This document shows positions 1 through 8,707 of a stretch of DNA of 64,000 nt, in pieces. Position 1 is the first letter of the stretch. Each line of letters begins with the position of its first letter. A program made the position numbers and the translations under genes. A model generated the notes under the pieces. The model worked only from the letters and a program-made list of their open reading frames with translations, did not search any database and was not told the origin of the DNA. The DNA is taken from the NCBI GenBank assembly GCA_050946375.1, contig JBMNUT010000008.1, forward strand, positions 62,001 through 126,000, written 5' to 3'. This DNA comes from UBA1794 sp050946375. GTDB lineage: Bacteria; Bacteroidota; Bacteroidia; Bacteroidales; Bacteroidaceae.

Positions 1-22
1 ATTTAATTTTCTTACTGATATC

Positions 23-53
23 TTTGCTTCCTGTTAAAAAAGAATTACCTTTG
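23..53 (+). promoter_or_regulatory. Bacteroides-type promoter upstream of the LRR gene
   Basis: TTTG at 23-26, a 19-nt spacer and TACCTTTG at 46-53 match the -33/-7 consensus of Bacteroidota. The first gene starts 250 nt downstream, so the leader is long or another promoter lies closer. Nothing else convincing was seen in 1-302; a 35-codon frame at 124-231 has no supporting feature. Confidence 0.6.
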
Positions 54-302
54 TGGCGGAACAGCAAACAAACTGACAAAAACCAAACAGGCATCCATGC
101 CTAAAACATGAGACACAAAACCATGAAATCTACCTTAATATACTATTCACGCGCCATTGGTCTACATAAGGAAAAGCATAAGAGACGAGGCATCGACCTG
201 CTTCCATCGTTTTATCCTTCCCACGTCTGACCTCTTTCGCACGGAGAAATAAATTCTATTACCAATATACCTGACAAACTATCCTTTATACCATATTCTT
301 TT

Positions 303-1250
303 ATGAGCTATGCCTTTCTGAACAAATTATGCTATGAAGTGTTTAAATCCCGGAGGAATGCTCGATTAGAGAAAAGGCCTTCTGCACTGGAAGTACGGGT
401 CGCCTCTTGTGGAACCTTAGAGGAAAAACTTGCAGACTACGACCTTCTCTCGATAAAATCGTTGAAGATTTTTGGCGATATGAATGGGAAAGACTTCCGA
501 TTCCTGCGGGAACTGAAGAATCTCTCCGCCCTCGACTTGTCGGAAGCCTCCATCAAAAAAGGAAAAGAGCCTTATCATGCTTCCTACACCATTGCCGAAG
601 ACGGGGAAATCTCTTCCTATTTACTTTACAATCTGCCTGTGGAGTGGCTCATACTGCCCAACGAAACCCGTTCCTTGAAGCCCAAGGCTTTCGGGAAAAG
701 TCCCTTCTTCCAGATTGAAATACCACAACAAGTGGAGACAATCTACCCTAATTGCTTCACGGATTGCAGCGCTTTGCGGGAAATCAGGATTTCCGATGCC
801 GAAAAGCCGTTACGCCTGGAGCGGGAAGATACGGAGGAATGGCAATATTGGGGGCCGAAAACTGAATATATGTACATCGGCCGCAATCTGGAGTGGAATA
901 CGCTCTATACGGATGACGGCACGCCTTTCTCCAAAATCCCCCAGTTGCAGGAACTGGAGTTGGCCGGATTTACGACAGAAGTTGCAGACTACGCTTTCTA
1001 CAATTGCGAGAAACTGCTGCAAGTCAACTTGGGCGCTTCGGTAAAGGCATTGGGCAAAGGCGTCTTCGAACGCTGCCAGTCGATTGTAAACATCCACTGC
1101 GAGAACCCTACTCCGCCGGATATCAAGCGAGGCACGTTTCACCCGTACGCATTCCGCCATGCACAGGTACAGATACCGGCCGGACACTTAAAGGAATATA
1201 CGTCGCATCCAATCTGGTCGCGCTTCGAGCATATCAAGGAATACAACTGA
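303..1250 (+). CDS. BspA-like leucine-rich repeat protein
   Basis: A 315-residue protein built from LRR_5/BspA-type repeats. Visible pieces are the entry motif FLRELKNLSALDLSEASI near residues 67-84, then cap-like segments such as AFGKSPFFQIEIP and AFYNCEKLLQVNLGASVKALGKGVFERC. This family forms solenoids that are usually surface-exposed and bind proteins or host matrix. No signal peptide is seen, which is unusual: either the start is wrong, the protein is cytoplasmic, or an N-terminal part has been lost. It stands alone and ends at a bidirectional terminator shared with asnS. Family assignment is fairly safe; the role is unknown. Confidence 0.7.
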   Translation: MSYAFLNKLCYEVFKSRRNARLEKRPSALEVRVASCGTLEEKLADYDLLSIKSLKIFGDMNGKDFRFLRELKNLSALDLSEASIKKGKEPYHASYTIAEDGEISSYLLYNLPVEWLILPNETRSLKPKAFGKSPFFQIEIPQQVETIYPNCFTDCSALREIRISDAEKPLRLEREDTEEWQYWGPKTEYMYIGRNLEWNTLYTDDGTPFSKIPQLQELELAGFTTEVADYAFYNCEKLLQVNLGASVKALGKGVFERCQSIVNIHCENPTPPDIKRGTFHPYAFRHAQVQIPAGHLKEYTSHPIWSRFEHIKEYN

Positions 1251-1303
1251 TTTATTTGCCAAAAAGCGCACCGCCATTACCCGGCTCCAGCGCGATAAAG
1301 AAA

Positions 1304-1346
1304 AAGAAGCGGCCCGAAGACTGAAAACATCTTCGGGCCGCTTCTT
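1304..1346. terminator. Bidirectional intrinsic terminator
   Basis: A perfect 17-bp inverted repeat (1304-1320 and 1330-1346) encloses a 9-nt loop. T-rich runs lie outside it on both strands, so it can end both the LRR transcript and the convergent asnS operon. Confidence 0.85.
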
Positions 1347-1377
1347 TTCAATATATCGGTAATTTACGAAAAGCGCA

Positions 1378-2790
1378 TCAGAACTCGCAACTCTTCGGAG
1401 TGCGGGGGAACGGAATGACGTCGCGAATATTGGCCATACCCGTCACAAAGAGGAGCAAGCGCTCGAAACCCAGACCAAAACCGGAGTGGGGACACGTACC
1501 GAAGCGGCGTGTATCGAGATACCACCACATGTCTTTCATCGGGATATTAAGCTCTTTAATACGTGCCATCAACTTGTCGTAGTTCTCTTCGCGCTCGGAA
1601 CCTCCGATAATCTCTCCGATTTTCGGGAAAAGAACGTCCATTCCGCGAACAGTCTTGCCGTCTTCGTTCATTTTCATGTAGAAAGCCTTGATTTCCTTAG
1701 GGTAGTCGGTCATAATTACCGGCTTCTTGAAATGGTTTTCTACCAGGAAACGCTCGTGCTCGGCTGCAAGATCGCATCCCCAATATACCGGGTACTCGAA
1801 CTTGTGCCCTGCGGCCACAGCTTCTTCCAGTATGCGTATTCCTTCGGTGTAGGGCAAACGCTCGAAAGTCTCTTTCACGACTCCCTCAAGACGGGCTATC
1901 AATTCATTATCGAAGTGGTCGTTTAAGAACTGAAGGTCATCGGAACAGTTGTCAAGTGCCCATTGAACACAATATTTGATAAACTCTTCCGCCAAATCCA
2001 TATTGTCCGTTATGTCATTGAAGGCCACTTCCGGCTCAATCATCCAGAACTCTGCCAAATGGCGCGGCGTATTTGAATTTTCGGCGCGGAACGTCGGGCC
2101 AAAAGTGTAAATCGCACCCAGTGCCGTAGCGGCGAGTTCGCCTTCCAGCTGGCCGGAAACGGTCAGACTCGTCTGCTTTCCGAAGAAATCATCGTCGTAA
2201 AGGATTGAACCGTTCTCGTCTTTTTTCAGTTCCTTATACAGATTCTTGGTCGTGACCTGGAACATCTGTCCGGCTCCCTCACAGTCGGAGGCAGTAATGA
2301 TGGGAGTATGGAAATAATAAAAGCCGTGTTCGTGGAAAAAACGGTGTATTGCAATCGCCATATTATGTCTTATCCGGAAAACTGCCCCGAAAGTGTTCGT
2401 ACGGGGACGTAAATGTGCGATTTCACGCAGGTATTCCAGACTGTGGCCTTTCTTCTGAAGAGGATATTCGTTGGGGTCGGCCGTTCCGTAGACCTCGATT
2501 TCTTTGGCTTGAAGCTCTATGTTCTGACCTTTCCCCTGCGATTTGACCACTTCGCCCATCACGGAAATACAGGAACCGGTAGTTATAAGTTTCATAACCT
2601 CCGGATCAAAATTTCCCAGGTCTACAACTATTTGAATGTTGTGGATGGTAGAGCCGTCATTGAGGGCAATAAAACTAACATTCTTGCTGCCCCGGCGGGT
2701 ACGTACCCAGCCCTTTACGTTGATTACAGTGCCGTAATCTTCCGATTTCAGGGCATCGCTTATTTTTGTTCTACGAATTCTTTCTGTCAT
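1378..2790 (-). CDS. asnS: Asparaginyl-tRNA synthetase
   Basis: Class IIb aminoacyl-tRNA synthetase charging tRNA-Asn; 470 residues, close to the usual 466. An OB-fold anticodon-binding domain comes first (VKGWVRTRRGSKNVSFIALNDGS). The class II catalytic core follows, with motif 2 around FRAENSNTPRHLAEFWMIEPE and motif 3 GFGLGFERLLLFVTGMANIRD near the C-terminus. The ending in FPRTPKSCEF is typical of AsnRS rather than AspRS. It is the last gene of the purB-rluB-asnS run, 58 nt after the pseudouridine synthase. Confidence 0.96.
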   Translation of the reverse strand: MTERIRRTKISDALKSEDYGTVINVKGWVRTRRGSKNVSFIALNDGSTIHNIQIVVDLGNFDPEVMKLITTGSCISVMGEVVKSQGKGQNIELQAKEIEVYGTADPNEYPLQKKGHSLEYLREIAHLRPRTNTFGAVFRIRHNMAIAIHRFFHEHGFYYFHTPIITASDCEGAGQMFQVTTKNLYKELKKDENGSILYDDDFFGKQTSLTVSGQLEGELAATALGAIYTFGPTFRAENSNTPRHLAEFWMIEPEVAFNDITDNMDLAEEFIKYCVQWALDNCSDDLQFLNDHFDNELIARLEGVVKETFERLPYTEGIRILEEAVAAGHKFEYPVYWGCDLAAEHERFLVENHFKKPVIMTDYPKEIKAFYMKMNEDGKTVRGMDVLFPKIGEIIGGSEREENYDKLMARIKELNIPMKDMWWYLDTRRFGTCPHSGFGLGFERLLLFVTGMANIRDVIPFPRTPKSCEF

Positions 2791-2848
2791 TTTCTTTACT
2801 CATTAAAGGCATATGCCTTTGCTTTATATCGTCAATGATGCTTCTCAA

Positions 2849-4351
2849 TTATTCAAAAGCCCCCATGCGGAGCATGTTTACTTCAGCCTCTGTCAGGAAA
2901 CGCCAGTCACCTCTGCGCAGACCTTTCTTCGTCAGTCCGGCAAAAAGTACCCGGTCGAGTTTTACGACACGATAGCCGAGGCTTTCAAAGATACGACGCA
3001 CAATGCGATTGCGCCCGGAGTGTATCTCAATTCCGACTTGCCGCTTGTCGTTTTCGTTTGAGTAACCGACTGCATCTGCCTTGATTTCTCCGTCGTCCAG
3101 CGAGATACCTGTGGCAATCTTATCGAGGTCTTCTTTACTTACTACCCGGTCCAGCGTCACTTGGTAGACCTTTTTCTTCAAAAACTGCGGATGAGTCAGC
3201 TTGGAGGCCAGCTCTCCGTCGTTAGTGAGGAGCAGAACGCCCGTAGTGTTGCGGTCCAAACGGCCAACGGGGTAAATCCGTTCCTGACAAGCGCCCTTCA
3301 CTACGTCCATAACGGTCTTCCTTTCCTGAGGATCGTCAACGGTTGTCACGCAATCCTTGGGCTTATTGAGTAAAACATAGGTCTTTCTTTCCATAACAAC
3401 CTTCTGTCCACGGAAAAGTACCTCATCGGAGCGCTTAACTTTCGTCCCCAATTCGGTAACTACGGTACCGTTTACAGTCACTTCGCCTGCCTGGATAAAT
3501 TCATCAGCCTCCCGGCGGGAACAAATGCCTGCATTGGCCAGAAATTTGTTCAAGCGAATCAGTGCATTCGGATCTACGTTTTCCTCCTTATATTCTATCT
3601 GTTTCTTCTGGCTGTAGTTCGCATTCGGATTGAAACCGGGGCGTCCGCCAAAATTGGAGCGGCCGCGATTGTAGCCACCCCCCTGACGATTGTATCCGCC
3701 TTGGCGATGGGGCGTCTGGAAACGGCGGTCATTATATCCATTTCCTTGAGGACGGTATGCCGGACGGTTGCCATAAGAAGGACGCTCTTCGAAGGTACTT
3801 TCGTCCGGATTGGCATACGTTCCGCGCTCGTTGTAGTAACGGTTTTCATAAGAACGCTGGGGCATGCGGGTACGATTGTAACCTTCCTGGCGATAAGGCG
3901 CATTCTCATTCCGGTTGTAAGTGCGCGGGCGCCATTGGCGTTCCTCGCCACTTCCTTCCGGCGCATTAGTGTTATAACGCGGACGGTACGGACGCTCCGA
4001 GCGGGAATATGCTGAATTATTCCCATACGGACGCGGGCGATAGGGCCGTTCTTCTCCGGGATTGGCAGAATATGAGAAAGGCTTTTTCTCGTTTTGGGCA
4101 TCGTAACGGTTGTACGAGCGGTTATTATTATAATAGGGCCTACGCTCCTCCTGGCTGTAAGAGCCGGCGTAGGAAGAATAAGGCTTCCGATAGGAAGAAT
4201 AATTGTTCCCGTCGCGGGGGATGCGTGGACGGCGGTGTCCGGTTACCGGGCTGGTTGAAGCCGCCGTTTCATTGGCATTCTCTTTCGATTCGTTCTGCGG
4301 AGCATTGCTTTCTGCGGCAACGTCTTTCCATTCTTCATTGCTTGTGTCCAT
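2849..4351 (-). CDS. rluB: Pseudouridine synthase, RluB/RsuA family, with long disordered N-terminus
   Basis: Converts a uridine of rRNA (23S in RluB, 16S in RsuA) to pseudouridine. The S4 RNA-binding domain starts near residue 265 (LIRLNKFLANAGICSRREADE) and the catalytic domain has the RsuA-family motif GRLDRNTTGVLLLTNDG with the catalytic Asp. About 250 residues before the S4 domain are low complexity, rich in Arg, Tyr, Asn, Gly and Pro, with many YNR, RPYR and SYG-like runs. Such extensions occur in Bacteroidota RluB proteins and probably bind RNA, but this one makes up half of the protein. It lies between purB and asnS. The choice between RluB and RsuA specificity is by similarity only. 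Confidence 0.85.
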   Translation of the reverse strand: MDTSNEEWKDVAAESNAPQNESKENANETAASTSPVTGHRRPRIPRDGNNYSSYRKPYSSYAGSYSQEERRPYYNNNRSYNRYDAQNEKKPFSYSANPGEERPYRPRPYGNNSAYSRSERPYRPRYNTNAPEGSGEERQWRPRTYNRNENAPYRQEGYNRTRMPQRSYENRYYNERGTYANPDESTFEERPSYGNRPAYRPQGNGYNDRRFQTPHRQGGYNRQGGGYNRGRSNFGGRPGFNPNANYSQKKQIEYKEENVDPNALIRLNKFLANAGICSRREADEFIQAGEVTVNGTVVTELGTKVKRSDEVLFRGQKVVMERKTYVLLNKPKDCVTTVDDPQERKTVMDVVKGACQERIYPVGRLDRNTTGVLLLTNDGELASKLTHPQFLKKKVYQVTLDRVVSKEDLDKIATGISLDDGEIKADAVGYSNENDKRQVGIEIHSGRNRIVRRIFESLGYRVVKLDRVLFAGLTKKGLRRGDWRFLTEAEVNMLRMGAFE

Positions 4352-4470
4352 TGTTTCTTCTCGTTTGTTTTGTTATTCGTTGGTTCTCATTTCCGGCCTC
4401 GCGGCCGCTCTATCATATATTATATATAATGTATCTGCAAATTTGCGAGATTCTTTTCCGTTATCTGGGC

Positions 4471-4510
4471 GATTCCTCAGAGATCAAGTCTCTGGGGAAT
4501 CGTTTTTTTT
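4471..4510. other. Hairpin between purB and the pseudouridine synthase gene
   Basis: A 13-bp stem (4471-4483 with 4489-4501, including G-U pairs) and a 5-nt loop are followed by eight T on the + strand. Read on + it looks like an intrinsic terminator, but no + gene precedes it. On the - strand, where the operon runs, the U tract is missing. It may be an mRNA processing or stability structure, or it may block antisense transcription. Confidence 0.4.
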
Positions 4511-4535
4511 GATGCTCCTTTTCCTTATGCAGGAA

Positions 4536-5888
4536 TCAGATTCCTGTATAATTGTGGGGCGTGATTGCACGTAACTCCTGCTTCACTGATTCGCTAACCT
4601 CCAGGCCCTCGATAAATTCCTTGATGGATTTCTCCGTAATGGCCTGGTTGGTGCGCGTCAGTGCCTTGAGGGCTTCGTAAGGATGCGGATAAGCCTCCCG
4701 GCGCAAGATGGTCTGAATGGCTTCGGCCACTACGCTCCAGCAGTTATCCAAGTCTGCATAAATCTTGTTTTCGTTCAGCAACAATTTACGGAGCCCTTTC
4801 AGAGAACTTTGGATTGCTACGATGGTATGAGCCAAAGGCACTCCGATGTTGCGCAATACGGTGCTGTCCGTAAGATCTCTCTGCAGGCGGGAAATCGGGA
4901 GTTTACTGCTTAAATGCTCAAGAATGGCGTTGGCCAGTCCCAAGTTGCCTTCCGAATTCTCAAAGTCTATCGGGTTTACCTTATGAGGCATGGCGCTTGA
5001 GCCAACTTCGCCCTCCTTTATTTTTTGTTTGAAATACTCCATCGAGATATACATCCAGAAATCCCGATCCATATCGATGATTATCGTATTGATTCGTTTC
5101 AGCGCATCGAAAACGGAAGCCAGATTATCGTAATTGGATATCTGGGTCGTATATTCTTCGCGCTTCAATCCCAACTTTTCCGAGACGAAACGGTCGCCAA
5201 ATGCCTTCCAATCGTACGCCGGATAAGCCACATGATGGGCATTGTAGTTACCCGTTGCACCACCGAACTTGGCGCTCAGGCAGCAACCCTTAAGGCTTTT
5301 CAGCTGTTCCTGCAGGCGATAGACAAAAACCTGTATCTCTTTTCCCAGACGCGTAGGCGAAGCGGGCTGACCGTGGGTCTTGGCCAGCATCGGGATAGAG
5401 CTCCACTCCTGAGCGTATTGCGCCAGTTGGCCAATCAGCTCTTCAATCTGCGGATAGTAGACTTCTTCCAAGGCTTCCTTCAGGGAGAGCGGGACAGAAG
5501 TGTTGTTGATATCTTGCGAAGTGAGGCCGAAATGGATAAATTCCTTGTAGGCTTCCAGTCCGCCGATGCGGTCGAATTGCTCCTTGATGAAGTATTCCAC
5601 CGCTTTCACGTCGTGGTTCGTTACTTTTTCGATATCTTTTACCCGCGAAGCGTCGGCTTCGTTGAAATTACGGTATATATTCCGCAATGTTTCATGCAGG
5701 TTCTTGTCGGTCGAAATAGGTTTCAGTTGAGGAAGAGGCAGTTCGCAAAGCGAGATGAAATATTCGATTTCTACCCGAATGCGGTATCGAATCAGTGCGA
5801 ACTCCGAGAAATAAGCAGCCAAAGGTTCGGCTTTGCTTCTATATCGGCCGTCGATAGGAGAGATGGCCGTAAGTTGATCCAAGTTCAT
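4536..5888 (-). CDS. purB: Adenylosuccinate lyase
   Basis: Cleaves SAICAR and adenylosuccinate in purine synthesis, releasing fumarate. The fumarase/aspartase superfamily signature GSSAMPHKVNPIDFENSEG is present, as are the PurB start LTAISPIDGRYRSK and the THGQPA segment. The frame stays open 31 codons further upstream, but I place the start at ATG 5888 (MNLDQLTAISPIDGRY). That gives 450 residues, the normal size, and leaves the promoter -7 box at 5929-5936 outside the gene. First gene of the purB-rluB-asnS operon. Confidence 0.95.
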   Translation of the reverse strand: MNLDQLTAISPIDGRYRSKAEPLAAYFSEFALIRYRIRVEIEYFISLCELPLPQLKPISTDKNLHETLRNIYRNFNEADASRVKDIEKVTNHDVKAVEYFIKEQFDRIGGLEAYKEFIHFGLTSQDINNTSVPLSLKEALEEVYYPQIEELIGQLAQYAQEWSSIPMLAKTHGQPASPTRLGKEIQVFVYRLQEQLKSLKGCCLSAKFGGATGNYNAHHVAYPAYDWKAFGDRFVSEKLGLKREEYTTQISNYDNLASVFDALKRINTIIIDMDRDFWMYISMEYFKQKIKEGEVGSSAMPHKVNPIDFENSEGNLGLANAILEHLSSKLPISRLQRDLTDSTVLRNIGVPLAHTIVAIQSSLKGLRKLLLNENKIYADLDNCWSVVAEAIQTILRREAYPHPYEALKALTRTNQAITEKSIKEFIEGLEVSESVKQELRAITPHNYTGI

Positions 5889-5928
5889 CGCAGTAGTTAA
5901 AAACGCAGTAGTTAAGAATATCAGGCTA

Positions 5929-5936
5929 CAAAGGTA
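5929..5936 (-). promoter_or_regulatory. purB promoter -7 box
   Basis: TACCTTTG on the - strand, 40 nt upstream of the purB ATG at 5888. No TTTG is seen at the expected -33 position. A 12-bp direct repeat (5889-5900 and 5904-5915, CGCAGTAGTTAA on +) fills the short leader between this box and the start codon. Confidence 0.65.
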
Positions 5937-6006
5937 CGATTTTCCGATGGATTTTCGAGTAGCAGGGAGCATTTTCTTCATAAGAAAATCTAAAAATCCG
6001 ATTCAT

Positions 6007-6038
6007 TTTGGAACGCGAGCGGAATTAGTCTATTTTTG
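6007..6038 (+). promoter_or_regulatory. Promoter of the acetyltransferase gene
   Basis: TTTG at 6007-6010, a 20-nt spacer and TATTTTTG at 6031-6038; the gene starts 50 nt downstream. Confidence 0.7.
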
Positions 6039-6087
6039 CAGGCCTTGAACTATTACAAATTTCCTCTGCAACTTTTCACAAAAAGCT

Positions 6088-6702
6088 ATGGAACTTTTTC
6101 GAATAACCACTGCAACAAATTCTTTGTTGGAGCGACTGTTTCCGCTCTACGAAGCGGCATTCCCCGAGGCGGAACGCCGTACCCGACAGCAATTGACCCG
6201 CATGATTGCGCAAACGGGAGCGATGAACTTCAATGCCATACTCATGTCGCCCGAGGAACTCGCGGCAGACTCCGGCGAGCCGGTCTGCACCGAAGCGGAA
6301 GAACTCTTTCAGGGACAAAAAGTCTGCGGACTGTTTTCGTTCTGGAACCTGGGCGATTTTCTCTATCTAGAGCATCTGGCCACCTTCCCCGAGCTGCGCA
6401 ACCGGCGAATCGGCGGCAAGGTCTTGTCGTACATGGAACAGCACTACCCTACTCTTCAGTTGCTGGAAGTGGAACCACCGACAGACGAACTGACCCGCCG
6501 CCGCGTGGCTTATTACGAGCGGAACGGTTTCTGCGTCTTAAACCGCTCCTATGTCCAACCGCCTTACTCGCAGTTTGCCGCTGATAAGCAAGGGCTTCCT
6601 TTGTGGATTATGGGGCGTGGAACAGCCGGAAATACGGAAGAAAAGATTGAAACCATACGGCAAAAAGTCTATTTTGAGCCATACGCTTTGGAGAACGAAT
6701 AA
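6088..6702 (+). CDS. GNAT-family N-acetyltransferase
   Basis: A 204-residue protein with the GNAT fold. The segment LYLEHLATFPELRNRRIGGKVL carries the acetyl-CoA pyrophosphate-binding loop (R/Q-x-x-G-x-G/A type, here RNRRIGGK), and YYERNGFCVLNR is the usual C-terminal GNAT motif. It should transfer acetyl from acetyl-CoA to an amine; the substrate cannot be read from the sequence. Monocistronic, with its own promoter and a terminator at 6732-6774. Confidence 0.8.
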   Translation: MELFRITTATNSLLERLFPLYEAAFPEAERRTRQQLTRMIAQTGAMNFNAILMSPEELAADSGEPVCTEAEELFQGQKVCGLFSFWNLGDFLYLEHLATFPELRNRRIGGKVLSYMEQHYPTLQLLEVEPPTDELTRRRVAYYERNGFCVLNRSYVQPPYSQFAADKQGLPLWIMGRGTAGNTEEKIETIRQKVYFEPYALENE

Positions 6703-6731
6703 CCCCGTTTTCCCGAAAGTCCGGATACAAA

Positions 6732-6774
6732 AAAGCAACGGGAACCCGGCCCATGAGCGGATTCCCGTTGCTTT
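6732..6774. terminator. Bidirectional terminator
   Basis: A 13-bp stem (6732-6744 with 6762-6774) is followed by T-rich sequence on +, and the upstream A run gives a U tract on -. It separates the convergent acetyltransferase and DUF4468 genes. Confidence 0.8.
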
Positions 6775-6804
6775 GTTTTTTGTCCTGCAGACGCAGTTGC
6801 AGAT

Positions 6805-7470
6805 TTATTCCACAACAGATTGTATTTGGGCAAACAGTTTGTTCTTCAAGTCGATGGTGCGCACTCTGAACTTCGTACCGGTTCCACGTACCAGCTTAGT
6901 CCCGTTCTTGCGCAAAGCATACTCGTCGGTAATCTGATTCTCTGCCTTTATGCGGGGAATCGTCTCCTCGCTTTGCGTATCATTGTAGTCATAAAAGATA
7001 CGCGACATGGTAACGGAACAACTTCCGTCGCTGCAGTCCACGGAAAGCGTATAGTAAATTCTCGTTTGGTCCAGCACCAACGGCTTATTCTTGAAAATGA
7101 TGTATTCGTCGCCTTGTATCTTCAGCTTGCCCTGTGCAGCGTCGAAACTGAGAATCCCGGGCGAAGTCGCCTGCCGGGCCAGGCTTGCTTCCTGAGGCAC
7201 GAAAGTCTTTTCTGCCCAGTCCTTCAAGGCTTCTGCCATTTCCTCCTTGTTTAGCTTGCTTGCGAAGGTCTGCGAAAAACAAACCTCGCCGTTGACTACC
7301 GGAATGGCTCCCGCCAAATAGGCAGAATCGTCCTCCTTTTCCTTCTTATCCTTCGATTTTTTAGCCCCAAAGAGCGGTACTCTTTCCTCATCGCCTTGTT
7401 GCTGTGCTTGGGAATATTGGGGCAAAGTGAACAAAGCCAGTAACAAAAGTGTAAAAATGCCGGTTTTCAT
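6805..7470 (-). CDS. Exported DUF4468 protein (TBP-like fold)
   Basis: A 221-residue protein with a clear Sec signal peptide (MKTGIFTLLLLALFTLPQYSQA, cleavage before QQQ). A short Lys/Asp/Glu-rich linker (KKSKDKKEKEDD) follows, then a DUF4468-type domain recognisable from VCFSQTFASKLNKEEMAEALKDW and the later YTLSVDCSDGSCSVTMSRIFYDY. The family is common in Bacteroidota envelopes and has no established function. Transcribed divergently from gmd; its -7 box is TATATTTG at 7509-7516 on the - strand. Confidence 0.75.
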   Translation of the reverse strand: MKTGIFTLLLLALFTLPQYSQAQQQGDEERVPLFGAKKSKDKKEKEDDSAYLAGAIPVVNGEVCFSQTFASKLNKEEMAEALKDWAEKTFVPQEASLARQATSPGILSFDAAQGKLKIQGDEYIIFKNKPLVLDQTRIYYTLSVDCSDGSCSVTMSRIFYDYNDTQSEETIPRIKAENQITDEYALRKNGTKLVRGTGTKFRVRTIDLKNKLFAQIQSVVE

Positions 7471-7508
7471 AGTTTATTCGTTTGATGATATATGTATTAA
7501 GACAGCGG

Positions 7509-7578
7509 CAAATATAAAAGAAAAAAACGGAATAACGCTTCATCCGGCCCGTGATATCGCCGGAAAACACTACCTTTG
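7509..7578. promoter_or_regulatory. Divergent promoters for the DUF4468 gene (-) and gmd (+)
   Basis: TATATTTG on the - strand at 7509-7516 lies 39 nt from the DUF4468 start. TACCTTTG on + at 7571-7578 lies 38 nt before the gmd ATG. Neither has a clear TTTG at -33. Confidence 0.6.
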
Positions 7579-7615
7579 TAGCCATAGACTTTCCCCAATA
7601 ACCCACAAACTTATT

Positions 7616-8692
7616 ATGAAAAAAGCATTGATTACAGGGATAACCGGGCAAGACGGTTCCTTCTTAGCAGAATTTTTATTGTCAAAAGGATACGAAGTAC
7701 ATGGCATATTGCGCCGTTCCTCCTCATTTAATACAGGCCGCATCGAGCATCTTTACTTCGACGAGTGGGTGTCTGACATGAAACAGCAGCGCACCATCAA
7801 TTTACATTGGGGGGATATGACCGACAGCAGTTCGCTCATACGCATCATTCAGCTCATCCAACCCGACGAAATCTATAACCTGGCCGCACAAAGCCACGTG
7901 AAAGTCAGCTTCGACGTACCGGAATATACCGCGGACGCAGACGCTTTGGGAACACTCCGCATGCTGGAAGCCGTCCGCATGCTGGGATTGGAAAAAAAGA
8001 CACGCATCTATCAGGCTTCTACGTCAGAGCTTTTCGGAAAGGTGCAGGAAGTTCCGCAAAAAGAGACCACTCCTTTCTACCCGCGCTCTCCCTATGGCGT
8101 AGCAAAGCAGTATGGCTTCTGGATAACGAAGAACTACCGCGAAAGCTATGGCATGTATGCCGTAAACGGAATCCTCTTCAATCATGAGAGCGAGCGCCGA
8201 GGCGAAAATTTCGTGACCCGCAAGATTACGCTGGCTGCCGCCCGTATCGTACAAGGCGAGCAGAAGAAATTGTATCTTGGCAACCTGGATGCATGCCGCG
8301 ACTGGGGCTATGCCCGCGACTATGTAGAGTGCATGTGGTTGATCCTGCAGCACGAGACTCCGGAAGACTTCGTGATTGCCACAGGAGAGATGCACAGTGT
8401 GCGCGAATTCTGTACGCTTGCGTTTAAAGAGGCAGGCATTGAGCTGGAATGGCAAGGCGCCGGAGTAGAAGAGAAAGGCATAGATAAGGCAACCGGGCAA
8501 GTCTTGGTGGAAGTAGACCCGAAGTATTTCCGTCCTTGCGAGGTAGAACAGCTCTTGGGCGACCCGACAAAAGCCAAAACTCTACTCGGTTGGAATCCGA
8601 GAAAGACTTCTTTTGAAGAACTGGTGCGCATCATGGTGCAGAGCGACCTGGAATATGTACGCCAGACAAAAGCAGCAAAACATAAACTCTGA
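7616..8692 (+). CDS. gmd: GDP-mannose 4,6-dehydratase
   Basis: First committed enzyme of GDP-L-fucose synthesis: GDP-mannose to GDP-4-keto-6-deoxymannose. Extended SDR fold with the N-terminal NAD(P)-binding GITGQDGSFLAEFLL and the catalytic YxxxK in SPYGVAKQYGFW. The frame is open 63 codons further upstream, but the -7 box at 7571-7578 and the family start (MKKALITGITGQDGS) fix ATG 7616, giving 358 residues. Fifteen nt separate it from fcl, so the pair forms one operon. In Bacteroides GDP-fucose feeds capsule and protein O-glycans. Confidence 0.96.
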   Translation: MKKALITGITGQDGSFLAEFLLSKGYEVHGILRRSSSFNTGRIEHLYFDEWVSDMKQQRTINLHWGDMTDSSSLIRIIQLIQPDEIYNLAAQSHVKVSFDVPEYTADADALGTLRMLEAVRMLGLEKKTRIYQASTSELFGKVQEVPQKETTPFYPRSPYGVAKQYGFWITKNYRESYGMYAVNGILFNHESERRGENFVTRKITLAAARIVQGEQKKLYLGNLDACRDWGYARDYVECMWLILQHETPEDFVIATGEMHSVREFCTLAFKEAGIELEWQGAGVEEKGIDKATGQVLVEVDPKYFRPCEVEQLLGDPTKAKTLLGWNPRKTSFEELVRIMVQSDLEYVRQTKAAKHKL

Positions 8693-8707
8693 TTAACTTT
8701 TGATACA

